A stretch of DNA of 64,000 nt from Clostridia bacterium (GCA_900755895.1 CAAEIG010000229.1:1-64000); one strand, 5' to 3'; shown: positions 33,556 to 42,042, counted from the first letter of the stretch. The notes: generated by a model from the sequence alone, not told the origin. Made by a program: numbers and translations.

Positions 33556-33599
33556 GCCTTCCTCCTTTTCTGATGACACATTTCGATCATATATGACAT

Positions 33600-33628
33600 A
33601 TTATAGTATAGTTTTTTCCCATCCACAA
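33600..33628 (-). promoter_or_regulatory. Promoter of the patB transcription unit
   Basis: TTGTGG (33623-33628, minus strand), 17-base spacer, TATAAT (33600-33605). The palindrome TCATATATGA lies at 33588-33597, just downstream. Confidence 0.75.
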
Positions 33629-33661
33629 GGCCTGGGAGAAAATTTTGGGAATGGCGCCGGC

Positions 33662-33707
33662 AACAAAAAAAAGATCAGACCAGTTCGTGAGAACCAGTCT
33701 GATCCTA
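33662..33707 (-). terminator. Terminator after tRNA-Pro
   Basis: On the minus strand GATCAGACTGGTTC pairs with GAACTGGTCTGATC (two wobble pairs), followed by eight T residues. Confidence 0.9.
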
Positions 33708-33716
33708 TCGTCATTA

Positions 33717-33793
33717 TGGTCGAGGTGACAGGATTTGAACCTGCGACTTCTACGTCCCGAACGTAGCGCTCTACCAAACTGAGCCACACCTCG
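33717..33793 (-). tRNA. tRNA-Pro (anticodon CGG)
   Basis: 77 nt including an encoded CCA. The acceptor stem CGAGGTG pairs with CACCTCG, the D arm contains GGCTCAGTTTGGTAGAGC, the anticodon stem CTACG/CGTAG encloses TTCGGGA (anticodon CGG), and the T arm is GCAGG-TTCAAAT-CCTGT. All four arms close. Confidence 0.95.
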
Positions 33794-33794
33794 T

Positions 33795-33827
33795 AAAAAA
33801 GCCTCGGCTCACTCAAACCGAGGCTTT
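33795..33827 (-). terminator. Terminator between tRNA-Gln and tRNA-Pro
   Basis: AAAGCCTCGG and CCGAGGCTTT pair around a 10-base loop, with six T residues following on the minus strand. Confidence 0.85.
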
Positions 33828-33900
33828 GGCAGCGGTACCAGGATTTGAACCCAGACAAACAGAGTCAGAGTCTGCTGTGCTACCCTTACACAATACCGCT
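33827..33900 (-). tRNA. tRNA-Gln (anticodon CTG)
   Basis: 74 nt including an encoded CCA. The acceptor AGCGGTA pairs with TACCGCT, the D arm is GTG-TAAGGGTAG-CAC, the anticodon stem GCAGA/TCTGT holds the loop CTCTGAC (anticodon CTG), and the T arm contains GGTTCAAATCC. Confidence 0.94.
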
Positions 33901-33934
33901 ATCTCAATGCCGCTCTGTCCAAACGGCAGTATTT

Positions 33935-33962
33935 ATTATAACAGGTTTTCGCGGAAAGTCAA
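33935..33962 (-). promoter_or_regulatory. Promoter of the tRNA pair
   Basis: TTGACT (33957-33962, minus strand), 16-base spacer, TATAAT (33935-33940). Confidence 0.8.
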
Positions 33963-34005
33963 TGCCTTTTTCCAATTTTTTTAAAAACTTTTTTCGCGCC
34001 GCTTT

Positions 34006-34767
34006 TTACACCCTACGCACAGGAATCTGACGCTGGGTCAGGTACTCCTTTAAATCAGGAATGGCGATCTCACGAAAATGGAACAAGCTGGCCGCCAACA
34101 CGGCATCCGCTTTTCCTTGGGTGAAGGCATCGTAAAAATGCTCCATGGTGCCAGCGCCACCAGAGGCAATCACAGGAATGGACACGGCCTCTGAGATCGC
34201 CCGAGTCAGCTCCAGATCATAGCCAGCTTTGGTGCCGTCGCAATCCATGCTGGTGAGCAGGATCTCCCCCGCACCCAGGGCTTCCACCTCCTTGGCCCAC
34301 TCCACAGCGTCTTTCCCGGTATCCACCCGGCCGCCGTTTAAGTACAGGGTCCAACCACCCTCAGGTCTGCGCTTGGCGTCCATGGCCACCACCACGCACT
34401 GGCTGCCAAATTTGTAGGCCGCCTCCTGAATCAACTGGGGGTTCTTCAGCGCTGCGGAATTGACCGACACCTTGTCCGCTCCCGCACGGAGAATCCTGGT
34501 GAAATCCTCCACAGTACGGATGCCCCCTCCTACGGTGAAGGGGATGAAAATGCTCTCGGCCACACGGGTGACGATGTCCGCCATAATATCCCGGTCATCA
34601 GAGGATGCGGTGATATCCAACAACACCAACTCGTCCGCGCCTTGACGGTCATACTCAATAGCTGCCTCCACCGGGTCCCCGGCGTCCCGCAACCCCACAA
34701 AGTTGGTGCCTTTGACCACCCGCCCGTTCTTCAAATCCAGGCAGGGAATGATGCGCTTAGCGTACAT
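34006..34767 (-). CDS. hisF: HisF, cyclase subunit of imidazole glycerol phosphate synthase
   Basis: 253 residues, a full (beta/alpha)8 barrel. Catalytic D11 lies in CLDLKNGRVVKG and the second Asp in VVVAMDAKRR; phosphate loops VGGGIR and ASGGAG are present. With HisH it makes imidazole glycerol phosphate and AICAR. ATG 34767 has AAAGGGGG at good spacing; GTG 34773, which overlaps the hisH stop, is the alternative. It is the last gene of a minus-strand run after glpK and hisH. No other his genes are in the window. Confidence 0.94.
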   Translation of the reverse strand: MYAKRIIPCLDLKNGRVVKGTNFVGLRDAGDPVEAAIEYDRQGADELVLLDITASSDDRDIMADIVTRVAESIFIPFTVGGGIRTVEDFTRILRAGADKVSVNSAALKNPQLIQEAAYKFGSQCVVVAMDAKRRPEGGWTLYLNGGRVDTGKDAVEWAKEVEALGAGEILLTSMDCDGTKAGYDLELTRAISEAVSIPVIASGGAGTMEHFYDAFTQGKADAVLAASLFHFREIAIPDLKEYLTQRQIPVRRV

Positions 34768-34769
34768 GG

Positions 34770-35387
34770 TCACGCCCCCTTTCCCAGCATCGCCGCAAAG
34801 TTCTTTAGAATCTGCAGTCCCACTCGCCCACTCTTCTCAGGGTGGAATTGGCAGGCCATCAGGTTCCCCTTGCGCACTGCCGCATGAATCTGGGCTCCAT
34901 ACTCTGCGGTGGCTGTCACAATGTCCTCCTCCGCTTTCAGGTAGTAGGAGTGAACAAAGTACACATAGGGCTCCTCCGGCAACCCGGCAAACAAAGGCTC
35001 GTCAGGCCGGATATTCAACGAATTCCAACCAATATGGGGAATTTTCAAGCCACTCTCCTTGGGCAGACGAAGGATCTTCCCCTTCAGCAGGCCCAGGCCC
35101 GTGGCTCCGGGGGATTCCTCGCTGGACTCAAAGAGGATCTGCAGTCCCAGGCAGATGCCCAAAAAGGGTTTTCCGCTGTTCACAAACTCATGGATGGGCT
35201 GCTCCAATCCCCGGGCACGCAGCTGCTCCATGGCGTCGCCAAAAGAACCCACTCCCGGCAAAATAGCCCCATCCCCGGCAAGCAACGCCTGAGGATCCGC
35301 TGTCACTGCACATTCACAGCCCAGGTACCGCAGGGCTTTCTCCACACTTTGGAGGTTCCCTGCACCATAGTCAATAATTGAGATCAT
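34770..35387 (-). CDS. hisH: HisH, glutaminase subunit of imidazole glycerol phosphate synthase
   Basis: 205 residues, class I glutamine amidotransferase. The catalytic triad is C79 in GICLGLQ and H182/E184 in QFHPEKS; PGVGSFGDAM is the oxyanion-side segment. It supplies ammonia to HisF. ATG 35387 overlaps the glpK stop (ATGA), so the gene is translationally coupled to glycerol kinase, which is unusual because hisH normally sits within a his operon. Confidence 0.94.
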   Translation of the reverse strand: MISIIDYGAGNLQSVEKALRYLGCECAVTADPQALLAGDGAILPGVGSFGDAMEQLRARGLEQPIHEFVNSGKPFLGICLGLQILFESSEESPGATGLGLLKGKILRLPKESGLKIPHIGWNSLNIRPDEPLFAGLPEEPYVYFVHSYYLKAEEDIVTATAEYGAQIHAAVRKGNLMACQFHPEKSGRVGLQILKNFAAMLGKGA

Positions 35388-36895
35388 CCGTCCACCTCTT
35401 CCTTGGCCCAACCCATGCTTTTTTCTACCGCACAATGCCAGCGGTTCAAGTCTCCCTGCCGGAGGCTCTCATCGTAGCTGGGGGTAAAAACAGCGCTCTC
35501 TCGCCAGAGAGAGGAGAGCTCTGACAGGTCATCCCACACACCCACGGTCAAGCCCGCCATCATGGCAGACCCCAAAGCAGTGGTCTCCAAGCACTGAGGA
35601 CGGCACACCTTGGAACCCAGAATATTCGCCTGATACTGCATCAGGAAGCGGCTACGAGAAGCCCCGCCGTCAGCACGCAGCTCAGGGATAGGCACCCCGG
35701 ATTCCCGCTCCATGGCCTTGACCAAGTCTGCACTCTCCAGTGCAATGCTCTCTAACACAGCACGGCACAAGTGTGCCCGGGTGGTTCCCCGGGTAATTCC
35801 CAACAAAGCGCCGCGGGCATACATATCCCAATAGGGGGCGCCCAAGCCAGTGAAAGCCGGAACAAAACTGACCCCACCGGAATCTGCCACGGTCTCCGCC
35901 AGCTGGTCCGCCTCCTGGGGAGTCTTTATTAACCCAAGTTCATCCCGCAGCCACTGAATGGCAGAGCCTGCATTAAAGGCGCTTCCCTCCAGAGCATAGG
36001 TGGTGCGGCCACCCAGCTTCCAGGCGATGGTAGTCAGCAATCCGGACTGGGACGCCACCGGCTTACTGCCCGTATTCATCAGTACAAAGCAGCCGGTACC
36101 ATATGTATTCTTCGCCATGCCCTGCTCAAAGCAGCACTGGCCAAACAGAGCGGCATGCTGGTCGCCGGCCATACCCGCAATGGGGATCTCCTCCCCCAGT
36201 ACGTCGGCACTGCACACGCCCACAATCTCTCCACTCTCAGCCACTCTGGGCAGAGCGCTCTGGGGGATCCCCAGCTCTTTCATCAAAGTCTCATCCCAGC
36301 GCAGATGACGGATATCAAACAGCATAGTCCGGGAGGCATTGGTCACATCGGTGACATAGGACGCTCCATCGGTGAGGGAGTACACCAGCCAGGTGTCAAT
36401 GGTGCCAAAACGCAGCCGGCCACGGTTGGCCAGTTCTCGGGCAGCAGGGACATTCTCCAGGATCCACTTCATCTTGGTTCCGGAAAAATAGGGGTCAATG
36501 ATTAGGCCAGTAGTGTCCTTGATATACTTCTCCATGCCGTTCTTTTTCAGGCGCTCACACTCAGGCGCCGTGCGGCGGCACTGCCACACAATGGCATTGT
36601 ACACCGGGATTCCTGTCACAGCGTCCCAGGCCACAGTGGTCTCGCGCTGGTTGGTAATGCTGATGGCTGCAATATCCCGGGCATGCACCCCGGCTTTTTC
36701 CACTGCCTGCCGCATGGCGTACAGAGTGGTTTGCAGGATCTCCACGGCATCGTGCTCCACATAGCCGGGCTGGGGGTAGATCTGGGTGAACTCCCGTTGG
36801 CCCATACCAGCCACGCCTCCAAAGGAATCAAACAGCACCGCCCGGGAACTGGTGGTTCCTTGGTCAATGGACAGAATGTACTTTCCCACCATCAT
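35384..36895 (-). CDS. glpK: Glycerol kinase GlpK
   Basis: 503 residues, the normal length. The FGGY-kinase motifs are intact: DQGTTSSRA at the N terminus (ATP phosphate loop), AISITNQRE, GDQHAALFGQ, NTYGTGCFVLMNTG and ADGGASRS. It phosphorylates glycerol to sn-glycerol-3-phosphate. The start is ATG 36895 with AAAGGA 10 bases upstream; GTG 36904 and ATG 36892 are alternatives. glpF, glpD and glpO are not adjacent. It lies between an unknown ORF and hisH. Confidence 0.95.
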   Translation of the reverse strand: MMVGKYILSIDQGTTSSRAVLFDSFGGVAGMGQREFTQIYPQPGYVEHDAVEILQTTLYAMRQAVEKAGVHARDIAAISITNQRETTVAWDAVTGIPVYNAIVWQCRRTAPECERLKKNGMEKYIKDTTGLIIDPYFSGTKMKWILENVPAARELANRGRLRFGTIDTWLVYSLTDGASYVTDVTNASRTMLFDIRHLRWDETLMKELGIPQSALPRVAESGEIVGVCSADVLGEEIPIAGMAGDQHAALFGQCCFEQGMAKNTYGTGCFVLMNTGSKPVASQSGLLTTIAWKLGGRTTYALEGSAFNAGSAIQWLRDELGLIKTPQEADQLAETVADSGGVSFVPAFTGLGAPYWDMYARGALLGITRGTTRAHLCRAVLESIALESADLVKAMERESGVPIPELRADGGASRSRFLMQYQANILGSKVCRPQCLETTALGSAMMAGLTVGVWDDLSELSSLWRESAVFTPSYDESLRQGDLNRWHCAVEKSMGWAKEEVDG

Positions 36896-36941
36896 GTCGG
36901 CCACATCCTTTCAAAATGATCGTACCGCCTGAACTTAGAAA

Positions 36942-37442
36942 TTATCTGTGAAAAAGCTTGCGCAAGAAGCCTTCGCCCTTGCCCACAACATGGTACTTCA
37001 ACAGCCACTGAGGGCGGATCTTCTCCAGCACCACCTGGGGCGTATCATACTGAGAGGGCTTGCGCTGGGTCCGCAGATCCTCCAGGATCTCGTTATAGCG
37101 GCGGACGGTGAGTTCCTCACAATCCGCCCGCAGGGACTTGTAATTGCTGGGGTTGGAAAATCGGTAGGCATACATGAAATCCGCCCACACACTGTACTCT
37201 GTCAAGTGAACATACTCATCCGGCACATCCAGCGTCAGCCGCACGGAACCGGACACCTTGCCCCCGGTGTTCTGCTTCTTCCCTTTGAGCACCCCGAAAA
37301 TCGGGCACTCGCATTTGAGCCCCAACATGTCAATCAGGGCGTCGTACTCTCCCCGCAAGGACAGGTTGGGCTTGGCACGATAGGTTTCATTGGACTTGAG
37401 AATCCGCAGCACCAGCTTGGACTGGTACGTAATTACGATCAT
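36942..37442 (-). CDS. Unknown protein coupled to the ADP-ribosylglycohydrolase
   Basis: 166 residues, soluble, no signal peptide, rich in charged residues. The middle carries GEYDALIDMLGLKCECPIFG and VPDEYVHLTEYSVWADFMYA; the C terminus is basic (YHVVGKGEGFLRKLFHR). I do not recognise the family with confidence; a DUF3841-like relation is only a possibility. ATG 37442 overlaps the upstream stop (ATGA), so it is made together with the ADP-ribosylglycohydrolase and may be its partner or target. A gap of 46 bases separates it from glpK. Confidence 0.7.
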   Translation of the reverse strand: MIVITYQSKLVLRILKSNETYRAKPNLSLRGEYDALIDMLGLKCECPIFGVLKGKKQNTGGKVSGSVRLTLDVPDEYVHLTEYSVWADFMYAYRFSNPSNYKSLRADCEELTVRRYNEILEDLRTQRKPSQYDTPQVVLEKIRPQWLLKYHVVGKGEGFLRKLFHR

Positions 37443-38302
37443 AAAACGCCGCCTTTCTCTTTTTCTTGCTTCTCCTTTTCCAAACGCTCCTGCCGCTCTT
37501 TCTCTGCCTGCTCCGGCGTCTTCACCGCCCAATCATACAGGAACGTGTCAAACTGTCCTCGGTCGTTGGGCTTGATGAGAAACCGCTTGAGCAGCGCCTC
37601 TTCCTCCAAACCTGTACCGCCGTAATAGGCATCTGCAATGCCGCCGGCAATGCAGGCAACGGTGTCCGTATCACACTTGACACTGAATACGTTGCGGATA
37701 CAGCTCTCCCAATCCTCGGACTCCAAAAAACAACGGATCACCAGGGGCATAGTGCCCATGGCCGTATCATCAAACTTTCCAAAGGGCCGGTAAAACATCA
37801 GGGGTGTGCTGGTGACATACCCGTACTTCTTGTGAAGATACCGGGCAATCTCCTTCTTGGTGGAACCGGTCCGTGCCAGAAACACAGCCCCCGCCGTGGC
37901 CTGGGCAGCCCGAACTCCTTCCGGGTGATTGTGGGTGACCAGGGCGCTGAGCACAGCCTGCTCCTCCACCTCTTCCAATGTGGAAAAGTAACGACCAATA
38001 TAGCTCACCCGCATGGCAGCTCCGTTGCCAAAACTATTATACCCCTTTTGTGAGGATGCGTTGAGCCAATTCTTAAACATGGTCCCGTACCCCACCCGGT
38101 TATACAGCTTGCCGAACTTCAAGTAAGCCCGGGCATAGGAGGTCCCGGTGAGGATGGCATACTTTGTGGCCACTGTCAGTACGGTATCATCCGTGTATGT
38201 GCTCATACCGCCAAAAAAATCCGTGGTCTTCCAATCAAAATTCTGGGGCCTGCTGAACTCAAACCGAGAGCCCGCAATATCCCCCAAGATAGCGCCGTAC
38301 AT
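37439..38302 (-). CDS. ADP-ribosylglycohydrolase (DraG/ARH family)
   Basis: 287 residues. MYGAILGDIAGSRFEF and TYTDDTVLT at the N terminus and CDTDTVACIAGGIADAYYGG near the C terminus are the two metal-binding motifs of the ARH fold, which removes ADP-ribose from proteins, nucleic acids or small molecules using two Mg ions. The last 25 residues are a Lys/Glu-rich helix (EKERQERLEKEKQEKEK), probably a coiled tail. AAAGGGGG lies before the ATG. It follows the DUF4097-like gene by 32 bases and overlaps the next ORF. Whether it reverses a host-made or toxin-made modification is unknown. Confidence 0.88.
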   Translation of the reverse strand: MYGAILGDIAGSRFEFSRPQNFDWKTTDFFGGMSTYTDDTVLTVATKYAILTGTSYARAYLKFGKLYNRVGYGTMFKNWLNASSQKGYNSFGNGAAMRVSYIGRYFSTLEEVEEQAVLSALVTHNHPEGVRAAQATAGAVFLARTGSTKKEIARYLHKKYGYVTSTPLMFYRPFGKFDDTAMGTMPLVIRCFLESEDWESCIRNVFSVKCDTDTVACIAGGIADAYYGGTGLEEEALLKRFLIKPNDRGQFDTFLYDWAVKTPEQAEKERQERLEKEKQEKEKGGVL

Positions 38303-38334
38303 ACAGCGCCCCCTTTCCCGTATGTTCCTGATGT

Positions 38335-39342
38335 TTAAGAGGTCGTCTGAGCGTATGCCCCTGTCACCCGCGAGAGCTTGATATCCCCCCAGGTGGTGGT
38401 CATGGAAAGCTTGCCACCGCCCTTGCCATAGCGCAAGGTGCCCTTGCTATGGGAGCCGGCAAACTCCGAGCTAAAATGCCCGGACACGCTGGAATATGCC
38501 GCGTCAAAACCGTTGTTCTCCCGCAAACCCAGGGTGATGTCCCCTGAGACAGAGCGCAGGTCCGCAGTCTCCGGACAGTTCTCCAGACGGGTCAGCACCG
38601 GGCCTGTAACGGTCTCCACCGTGAACTCTTCTGCCCTGCTCTCCCCATAGAACACCGAACCAGTGACGCTTTTCAAATGGCACTTTTTCGCCTCCATGGA
38701 GTTGATCCCCATGGCGCCGGAATCCGTCTGCACAAACAGCTCCTCGGCAGTGCCGCCTGCCAGGAGGACATCCCCAGAAACAGCAGTGAGGCGCACTGAC
38801 TTCCCCTGAACGCCGGAGAGGGACACGTCACCCAGAGAAGTGGTCACTTCCACTTTCTCGGCGGCCAAAGGCCCCAAGGTCACATCTCCCGTAAGGCTCC
38901 AACAGGAAAGCTCCTCCAGCTGAGAGAGGATGTCCTGGGGAACCTGGATCTCCAGACGCTTTTCCGGTCCTGAAAAGCCCCCCAAGGGCAGCAAGCCATC
39001 GTCCCAGGTAATCTCCAAAACACCCCTGGAAGAGGACAGGGATAACTGCTGCTCCTCCTCCAGGGGAGTGGAAGCGTATTCCGTAACAGTGACCAATGGG
39101 CCGTCTGTTGGGGTGACCTTCACCGGCCCCCCTCCCCATTGGATGTTCAAGCCGTCCACTTCACTGACCGCTGGGTCCCATGTGGAGGTATACTGATAGG
39201 GCCATTGGTCTTCTCCCTTTCCAGAGGAAGCCAGCTCCTCCAGCCCATACCATCCGCTGGAAGCTCCCACCGCCAGCGTACCTCCCAGGAAAAAGGCGGC
39301 TAGGGCTGCTGTCACCCCTTGAAAAATCCACTGTTTTTTCAT
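38335..39342 (-). CDS. DUF4097-like beta-strand-repeat membrane-anchored protein
   Basis: 335 residues. A single N-terminal hydrophobic helix (8-30) anchors it, and the remainder faces outwards. From about residue 125 to 325 there is a repeated pattern of short beta strands with the motif SxTGDVxLxG (SLTGDVTLG, SLGDVSLSG, VSGDVLLAG, VTGSVFYG, VTGPVLTR, VSGDITLG, SVSGHFSS), the solenoid typical of DUF4097/LiaG-like proteins in cell-envelope stress loci. It begins a run of minus-strand genes from a TTGACA-17-TAAGAT promoter. RBS is AGGAGGG. Confidence 0.85.
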   Translation of the reverse strand: MKKQWIFQGVTAALAAFFLGGTLAVGASSGWYGLEELASSGKGEDQWPYQYTSTWDPAVSEVDGLNIQWGGGPVKVTPTDGPLVTVTEYASTPLEEEQQLSLSSSRGVLEITWDDGLLPLGGFSGPEKRLEIQVPQDILSQLEELSCWSLTGDVTLGPLAAEKVEVTTSLGDVSLSGVQGKSVRLTAVSGDVLLAGGTAEELFVQTDSGAMGINSMEAKKCHLKSVTGSVFYGESRAEEFTVETVTGPVLTRLENCPETADLRSVSGDITLGLRENNGFDAAYSSVSGHFSSEFAGSHSKGTLRYGKGGGKLSMTTTWGDIKLSRVTGAYAQTTS

Positions 39343-39395
39343 CTCCGCCCTCCTTTTCCAACCAGCACACTAACGCAGGTTTTCTACTAAATATT

Positions 39396-39424
39396 ATCTT
39401 ACAATACCAGGACGGTGCTGTCAA
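39396..39424 (-). promoter_or_regulatory. Promoter of the DUF4097-glpK-hisHF run
   Basis: TTGACA (39419-39424, minus strand), 17-base spacer, TAAGAT (39396-39401). Confidence 0.82.
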
Positions 39425-39481
39425 TGCATTTCGCCCCGTCTCCCTTGGGCTCAGCGTTTGCGATCCTCTTAAAAAAAGAAA

Positions 39482-39510
39482 TTGTCTCCGGGCCGGTCTT
39501 ATGCTATACT
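39482..39510 (+). promoter_or_regulatory. Promoter of the GHKL-like membrane protein
   Basis: TTGTCT (39482-39487), 17-base spacer, TATACT (39505-39510). Confidence 0.8.
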
Positions 39511-39579
39511 ATGAAAAATAGGCGGCTTGGCCGCAGGGGAGCTTTTGCTCTCTTTTTCTTGGAAAAGGGGATGCTCATT

Positions 39580-40866
39580 GTGACGGATCTTGCCATTGGA
39601 TTGCTCTGTGGGGCGGTGCTCTATCTCGCCCTATTGGAGGACCGCTTTCGCCTTTGGGCCACGGTGTCCGGCTATGCCGCAGCCTGGCTGCTCTCTCTGG
39701 GAGTGGGATGGATTGTGCGGGGAATCGTCGGTCCCACCTGGGGACTGACCGGCGGTCTCTTAGTGATCTTTGCAGCGTCCCTGTTTCTCTCTCGAAACAA
39801 CCCGTTACAGAAATTTTATCTGTGTCTGGTGACTCTTTCCGCCCACTGCTGCTTAGAGGCGTTTCTTCCCACTGTGCTGGGACTCCTGCCCATCTCCCCG
39901 GCCGGCGCACTGGCGGCGGTGATTGGATGGCTGGCTCAAATTGGGTTGATCGCCCTGCTGGGGTTGTGTTTTTATCATCCCTTCCGGCTGTTCCGAAACC
40001 GGGGACCCTCTGCTTTTCTGTGGGGAATGTGCCTGGTACAGCTGGGGATCTGTGCTGTGGGCGCTGGAAAGTTGGACTTTCTCTTCCGGATTCACGTCCC
40101 TGCTCAAAGGCTGTTTCTCTGTGCCATTCTGTTTGTGGCAGTGATCTTCATTCAAAGATCGGTGTACCAGGCTGGTAAATTTCAGAAACAAGCTGCCGGG
40201 GATGCCGCCAGAGCCGCTCTGCTGGAGCTGAAAGCCGGGGACTTCTCCGACACTCTGGCAGACCTCCGGGAGGCCAAAGCTGAAAGAAAAGCCGGCGAAT
40301 ACGCCTTGGAGACGGTCAACGTCATGCTGCAGGACGGCAACGCTGGACTGGTACCACGGTACATTGCTGGATTCAAAAAGAACACCTCCCTGTCCCCTTT
40401 GTTCCAAACCTATCACGAAAATCCCTATCTCAACGCGGTCATCGCCTCAAAGGCGATATTTGCCTCTCAAAATAACGTGTCCTTCGAAAGTAACGCTGTG
40501 ACAGGAAACGCACCCCTCTCCACAGTGGAACTGTGCGTGCTCTTCAGCGAAATTTTGACAAAAGCTGTGGGGCAAGCCTCTGCCCAAGAAGATGACAAGC
40601 GAGTTCGCTTTACAGTGTCTCCTGGTGAGGATGCGCTGACCTTGGAGGCTGTCTATTCCGGGAAACTCCCCGAAAATCCTAGATTTTCCTGGAAAGGCCA
40701 ATCCCTTTCCACCATTCTCTCTTGGCTGTTTGAGGAAGACTTTCAGCCTGACGACGGATTGGATGGATTGGATAACACCCGTGAGATCGTAGAACGGTAC
40801 AGCGGAAAATTATCCCTCTCCAGCACAGGGGATGAACTGATTCTCCACCTATCTCTGCACTTTTAA
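39580..40866 (+). CDS. Membrane sensor-like protein with degenerate GHKL domain
   Basis: 428 residues. Six or seven membrane helices (1-190), then a linker helix (about 195-290) and a C-terminal region placed like the ATPase domain of AgrC-type GHKL histidine kinases (NPYLNAVIASKAIFASQNNVSF; later TREIVERYSGKLSLSS). The usual phospho-acceptor His is not obvious, and the N-box reads LFSEILTKAVGQA instead of LLxNLLDNAIEA, so ATP binding and kinase activity are doubtful. The start is GTG 39580, nine bases after AAAAGGGG. No response regulator is adjacent. It may be a pseudokinase receptor. Confidence 0.6.
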   Translation: MTDLAIGLLCGAVLYLALLEDRFRLWATVSGYAAAWLLSLGVGWIVRGIVGPTWGLTGGLLVIFAASLFLSRNNPLQKFYLCLVTLSAHCCLEAFLPTVLGLLPISPAGALAAVIGWLAQIGLIALLGLCFYHPFRLFRNRGPSAFLWGMCLVQLGICAVGAGKLDFLFRIHVPAQRLFLCAILFVAVIFIQRSVYQAGKFQKQAAGDAARAALLELKAGDFSDTLADLREAKAERKAGEYALETVNVMLQDGNAGLVPRYIAGFKKNTSLSPLFQTYHENPYLNAVIASKAIFASQNNVSFESNAVTGNAPLSTVELCVLFSEILTKAVGQASAQEDDKRVRFTVSPGEDALTLEAVYSGKLPENPRFSWKGQSLSTILSWLFEEDFQPDDGLDGLDNTREIVERYSGKLSLSSTGDELILHLSLHF

Positions 40867-40872
40867 AAAAAC

Positions 40873-40900
40873 GCGCCTCAGCTATCGCTGGGGCTCTTTT
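40873..40900 (+). terminator. Terminator of the GHKL-like gene
   Basis: GCCTCAGC pairs with GCTGGGGC around TATC (one wobble pair), followed by CTCTTTT. Confidence 0.65.
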
Positions 40901-40953
40901 GCAAAAAACTGAAAATAAGAATTTTACAAAAACAACGAAAGGAACGACCCATT

Positions 40954-42042
40954 ATGGAGCAAAAGATCACCGTAACCCCAGAGGTTCTGGCAGCCTTTGG
41001 CCGCTCCCTGGAGAGCAAAATCACCCGCCTGCAAGGTGGACACATCAACGACACCTTCCTAGTGGAGGACGGAGCAAAGTACACACTGCAGCGCATCAAT
41101 CCCTATGTGTTCCCCTCCCCCAAAAATATCATGGAGAACATCACGGGGGTCACCTCTTTCCTGCGGGAAAAGATTTTGCAGCGGGGCGGCGATCCCCAGC
41201 GGGAAACTTTGAACATCTGCCGTACCACCTCCGGCGACACTCTGTTTGTCGACCACGATGGTCAACCCTGGCGCTGCATGACCTATGTGGATGACGCCAC
41301 CTCCTATTTGACTGCCGAGAGCACTGATATGCTGCGGGAAGCCGGAAAAGCATTCGGCAATTTCCAGTCCATGCTGGCCGACTACCCGGCAGACACCCTC
41401 CACGAGACCATTGCCAAGTTCCACGACACTCCGGATCGGTTCCGCCAGCTGCGCGAGGCTGCTGAGCAGGACAAAGCTGGGCGGCTGGCCCAGGTGGGAG
41501 CAGAGATGGAATTTGCCACCAAGCGAGAGGAGAGCTGCGCACTGCTGATGAACCTCCTCCATGAGGGCAAGCTTCCCCTGCGGGTCACCCACAACGACAC
41601 CAAGATGAGCAATGTGCTCATTGATGACGCCACGGGAAAAGCCCTGTGCGTCATTGACCTGGACACCGTTATGCCCGGACTCACCGCTTTCGACTTTGGC
41701 GATTCCATCCGCACTGGCGCCTCCACCGCAGCTGAGGATGAAGCTGATCTGTCCATTGTCCACTTCTCTCTGGAGCAGTTCGCCGCTTTTGCCGAGGGAT
41801 TCCTTTCCGCCGCAGGCAGCGCCCTGACTCCCTTGGAGCTGAAAACGCTCCCCGACGGCGCCATCTGGATGACCTATGAGGTGGGCATCCGCTTCCTGGC
41901 AGACTACTTGAACGGCGATGTGTACTTCCACACCAACTATCCGGAGCACAATTTGGTGAGGGCCCGGAACCAATTCAAGCTGGTGGAGGAAATGGAGCAG
42001 CAGCGCGCCGGTATGGACCAGGTAATTGCCCGGTACCTGTGA
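40954..42042 (+). CDS. N-acetylhexosamine 1-kinase-like phosphotransferase (NahK family)
   Basis: 362 residues of the aminoglycoside-phosphotransferase/choline-kinase fold. HNDTKMSNVLID holds the catalytic Asp, and CVIDLDTVMPG followed by FDFGDSIRTGA holds the Mg site; these segments are those of NahK from the bifidobacterial lacto-N-biose pathway. It would phosphorylate N-acetylgalactosamine/glucosamine at C1. AAAGGA lies 10 bases before the ATG. The galE gene 20 kb away could serve the same route, but the phosphorylase LnbP is not in the window. Close APH-fold relatives with other sugar substrates exist. Confidence 0.8.
   Translation: MEQKITVTPEVLAAFGRSLESKITRLQGGHINDTFLVEDGAKYTLQRINPYVFPSPKNIMENITGVTSFLREKILQRGGDPQRETLNICRTTSGDTLFVDHDGQPWRCMTYVDDATSYLTAESTDMLREAGKAFGNFQSMLADYPADTLHETIAKFHDTPDRFRQLREAAEQDKAGRLAQVGAEMEFATKREESCALLMNLLHEGKLPLRVTHNDTKMSNVLIDDATGKALCVIDLDTVMPGLTAFDFGDSIRTGASTAAEDEADLSIVHFSLEQFAAFAEGFLSAAGSALTPLELKTLPDGAIWMTYEVGIRFLADYLNGDVYFHTNYPEHNLVRARNQFKLVEEMEQQRAGMDQVIARYL

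Noticed and set aside
34006..35387. hisH-hisF as an amidotransferase pair of surface-sugar synthesis
   Set aside because: Both proteins keep all residues of true HisH and HisF, and no sugar-modifying genes are adjacent, so the histidine role is the simpler reading.
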